Source of the DNA: Aneurinibacillus uraniidurans
GTDB lineage: Bacteria; Bacillota; Bacilli; Aneurinibacillales; Aneurinibacillaceae
Direction: 5' to 3'
Length of the DNA stretch: 64,000 nt
Assembly: GCF_028471905.1 (NCBI RefSeq)
Contig: NZ_CP116902.1
Coordinates: 2,454,501 to 2,518,500 of the forward strand
Every line of letters begins with the position of its first letter. Position 1 is the stretch's first letter. The position numbers were made by a program, and so were the translations under genes. Positions 62,652-64,000 of the stretch are shown here, in pieces. The notes beneath the pieces were generated by a model. That model was not told the DNA's origin, searched no databases, and worked only from the letters and a program-made list of their open reading frames with translations.

Positions 62652-63740
62652 TTACAATTTTATGTCTTTATTTAGTATGGTACGCCCCCACTCGGTTACG
62701 GAATAAGCGCAGCTTCCTGATGGCAAGATTCCTCTGCGAAGCAGCCCGAGATGAGTCATCATCGAAAGCATTCTACGGCGAATTACAATTTCCTGTGTAT
62801 CGTAATAAAACCCATGTGTCCAGTTCGAAAGCACCTGCACCAGCTTCTCTTCTTCCAGCCAGCTTTCCATGCAAACACAGGCAATCAACATCCAAAGACT
62901 TTCTATGGCAGGAATCGCCTTTTTATAAGACAAGATCCAGAAATGCACAAGACGCGCTGCCATCTCCTCTCTTCCCCACTCCTGCTGTGCGATGCGCTGT
63001 ACGCCGTCTTCTGTCACATACAGCCCAATGTCTCCCTCCTGTACCCATCTCTCATAGTGTGCATAATCGTATAAAAGTGCCAGCCGATCTGGATATACAC
63101 GAAACATTCTGCCATAGCCGAAACGCCATTCCCTCCCTGTCAGAAGCGGCTCAGATACCGCAAGTAACTCCATCAGCTTCAGCTGATGCTTACGGTACAT
63201 CGCTCCCTCCTTCGAAAGCGGAACGCTCTCGCGGTGTATATACGCAAGAAATGTGTACACATCTGAGGCAAGCGCGAACGTATCATCACGATACTTATCA
63301 GGTATCGTATAATAACCATATGCAGCATCCCGTACTTCTTTAACAAAAATCTCGCGCCAACGTACACGAAGATCATCCGGCATCGCATATGTTACCATGC
63401 CGTTCACATTCTTCATCCGAAACAACCAACCGGCAGCAAGCGCTCGCTCAATCAACCGATCATATCCGCCATCCTCACCGCATGCACGCCTTGCTTTACT
63501 CATAAGTCCTTCTCGCGTATACTGTGTCTTTTTTTCATACACCAGCATGAGCAGAAATCGTTTCTCCGCCCAGGTAAGAGCCGTATACGATTCATTCAAA
63601 AATAGCCGAGATGTAAAACGGCTGTACAAACTTTGAATGAGTTCATGTTTGGAATTCCGGTTGCACTCAAGTTCATAGACACGCGCTAGTTGGTGCAGCT
63701 GCGCAATGTCTGCATATCCAAGTGTTTCGGCCAGATTCAT
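62652..63740 (-). CDS. Hypothetical protein with winged-helix-like segments (362 aa)
   Basis: The protein starts MNLAETLGYADIAQLHQLAR, a SAP-like or XPB-N-terminal-like helical opening (IAQLHQLARVYELECNRNSK). Later segments (LTWAEKRFLLMLVYEKKTQY; LIERALAAGWLFRMKNVNGM; MLSMMTHLGLLRRGILPSGS) look like winged helices. It resembles helicase-associated (Ssl2/XPB N-terminal-like) proteins of Bacillales, but there is no ATPase motif. Start ATG 63740 has AAGAGGTGA upstream; the frame further upstream enters repeat copy 6. Confidence 0.72.
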   Translation of the reverse strand: MNLAETLGYADIAQLHQLARVYELECNRNSKHELIQSLYSRFTSRLFLNESYTALTWAEKRFLLMLVYEKKTQYTREGLMSKARRACGEDGGYDRLIERALAAGWLFRMKNVNGMVTYAMPDDLRVRWREIFVKEVRDAAYGYYTIPDKYRDDTFALASDVYTFLAYIHRESVPLSKEGAMYRKHQLKLMELLAVSEPLLTGREWRFGYGRMFRVYPDRLALLYDYAHYERWVQEGDIGLYVTEDGVQRIAQQEWGREEMAARLVHFWILSYKKAIPAIESLWMLIACVCMESWLEEEKLVQVLSNWTHGFYYDTQEIVIRRRMLSMMTHLGLLRRGILPSGSCAYSVTEWGRTILNKDIKL

Positions 63741-63820
63741 GCGTATGTCACCTCTTTTCCCCATTATTAACCGAAAAAAGGGGCTGATATACAGGCCGGC
63801 TGTCAAAAATATGCTTGTGA

Positions 63821-64000
63821 TTTTTGTGGAATGACGTAACTTTGGTGGGGAAGGGGGAGAAGAGAGAAGCCGTTCGCTCGGGTACGCTTGGCAGGGATGT
63901 ATGAGCTGTCCGCTCCAGGAACCCGGCGAACGTGCCCGCAAAGAAAAGCACAGGATGTTTTTTCATCGAAGGATTGCGGGCAAAGGCTCGTTCGCCGATC
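63821..64000 (+). repeat. Long-hairpin repeat, copy 6 (cut by window end)
   Basis: Starts TTTTTGTGGAATG and continues with a purine arm GGGGGAGAAGAGAGAAG, then GGGTACGCTTGGCAGGGATG, CCGCTCCAGG, GTGCCCGCAAAGAAAAG, GATTGCGGGCAAAGGCTCGT. Nearly identical to copy 3 over its 180 visible bases, with matched changes in an inner stem (GGCGAACG / CGTTCGCC here). The right half lies beyond 64000. Confidence 0.85.

Noticed and set aside
62567-63343. 258-aa plus-strand frame with a hydrophobic start
   Set aside because: It is antisense to the well-supported 362-aa gene (62652-63740), lacks a ribosome binding site, and has no recognisable domain after the first 40 residues.

Overview
The window is chromosomal DNA from an endospore-forming member of the Bacillales. 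The Aneurinibacillus/Brevibacillus part of Paenibacillaceae is the best guess. Reasons: strong GGAGG ribosome binding sites, frequent TTG/GTG starts, spore genes (spoVS, ypjB), bacillithiol genes (bshA, bshB1), and gene clusters that match Bacillus order (ymfF-ymfH-ymfI-ymfJ-ymfK-rodZ-rimO-pgsA-cinA-recA-recX-rny-spoVS; dapB-mgsA-bshB1-bshA-cca-birA-panBCD-dinG; aspB...dnaD). I saw no rRNA, tRNA, CRISPR array, prophage or complete insertion sequence. Genus is inferred from gene content only.

Layout. 1-1225: chemotaxis genes cheY-cheX (cheX cut by the window edge) and a small basic protein. 1.6-8.1 kb: mnmM-type tRNA methyltransferase, an MBL hydrolase, the 2-oxoacid:ferredoxin oxidoreductase korAB, spoVS and rny. 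8.3-24 kb: the recA region, with a BirA-controlled biotin operon (bioY-bioD-bioA) on the opposite strand between cinA/DEAD-box helicase and recA. 24.1-28.6 kb: a TetR-regulated multidrug efflux cassette with two adaptor proteins. 28.6-33.6 kb: sulfurtransferase, pyruvate phosphate dikinase and an M50 protease. 33.6-43.5 kb: dnaD, a decayed response regulator plus a chemoreceptor, aspB, a compact FtsH-like protease, mtaD and rex. 43.6-57.2 kb: dinG, a TPR protein, pantothenate, biotin-ligase, CCA-adding, bacillithiol, methylglyoxal and lysine genes. 57.8-64 kb: an ECF41 sigma factor with its oxidoreductase partner, an AT-rich orphan gene, ypjB, ypjA, an IDEAL-domain protein and an unrecognised winged-helix-like protein.

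The most unusual content is a family of about 220-270 bp long-hairpin repeats, present six times (starting near 1270, 40620, 40944, 57170, 57527 and 63821; the last runs off the window). Each copy has a conserved core flanked by long inverted arms. The arms differ between copies but stay complementary within each copy, and several are nearly pure purine/pyrimidine. Four copies lie as two convergent pairs. I do not recognise the family.

Regulation readable from sequence: a BirA operator over the bioY promoter (birA itself is at 50.4 kb); a LexA-like box and sigma-A promoter at recA; matching TetR operators before tetR and before the efflux genes; an ECF41-type promoter (TGTCACA-N16-CGTT) before the oxidoreductase-ECF41 operon; a near-consensus cre site between the sulfurtransferase and ppdK; and a hairpin between the ppdK Shine-Dalgarno sequence and its ATG.
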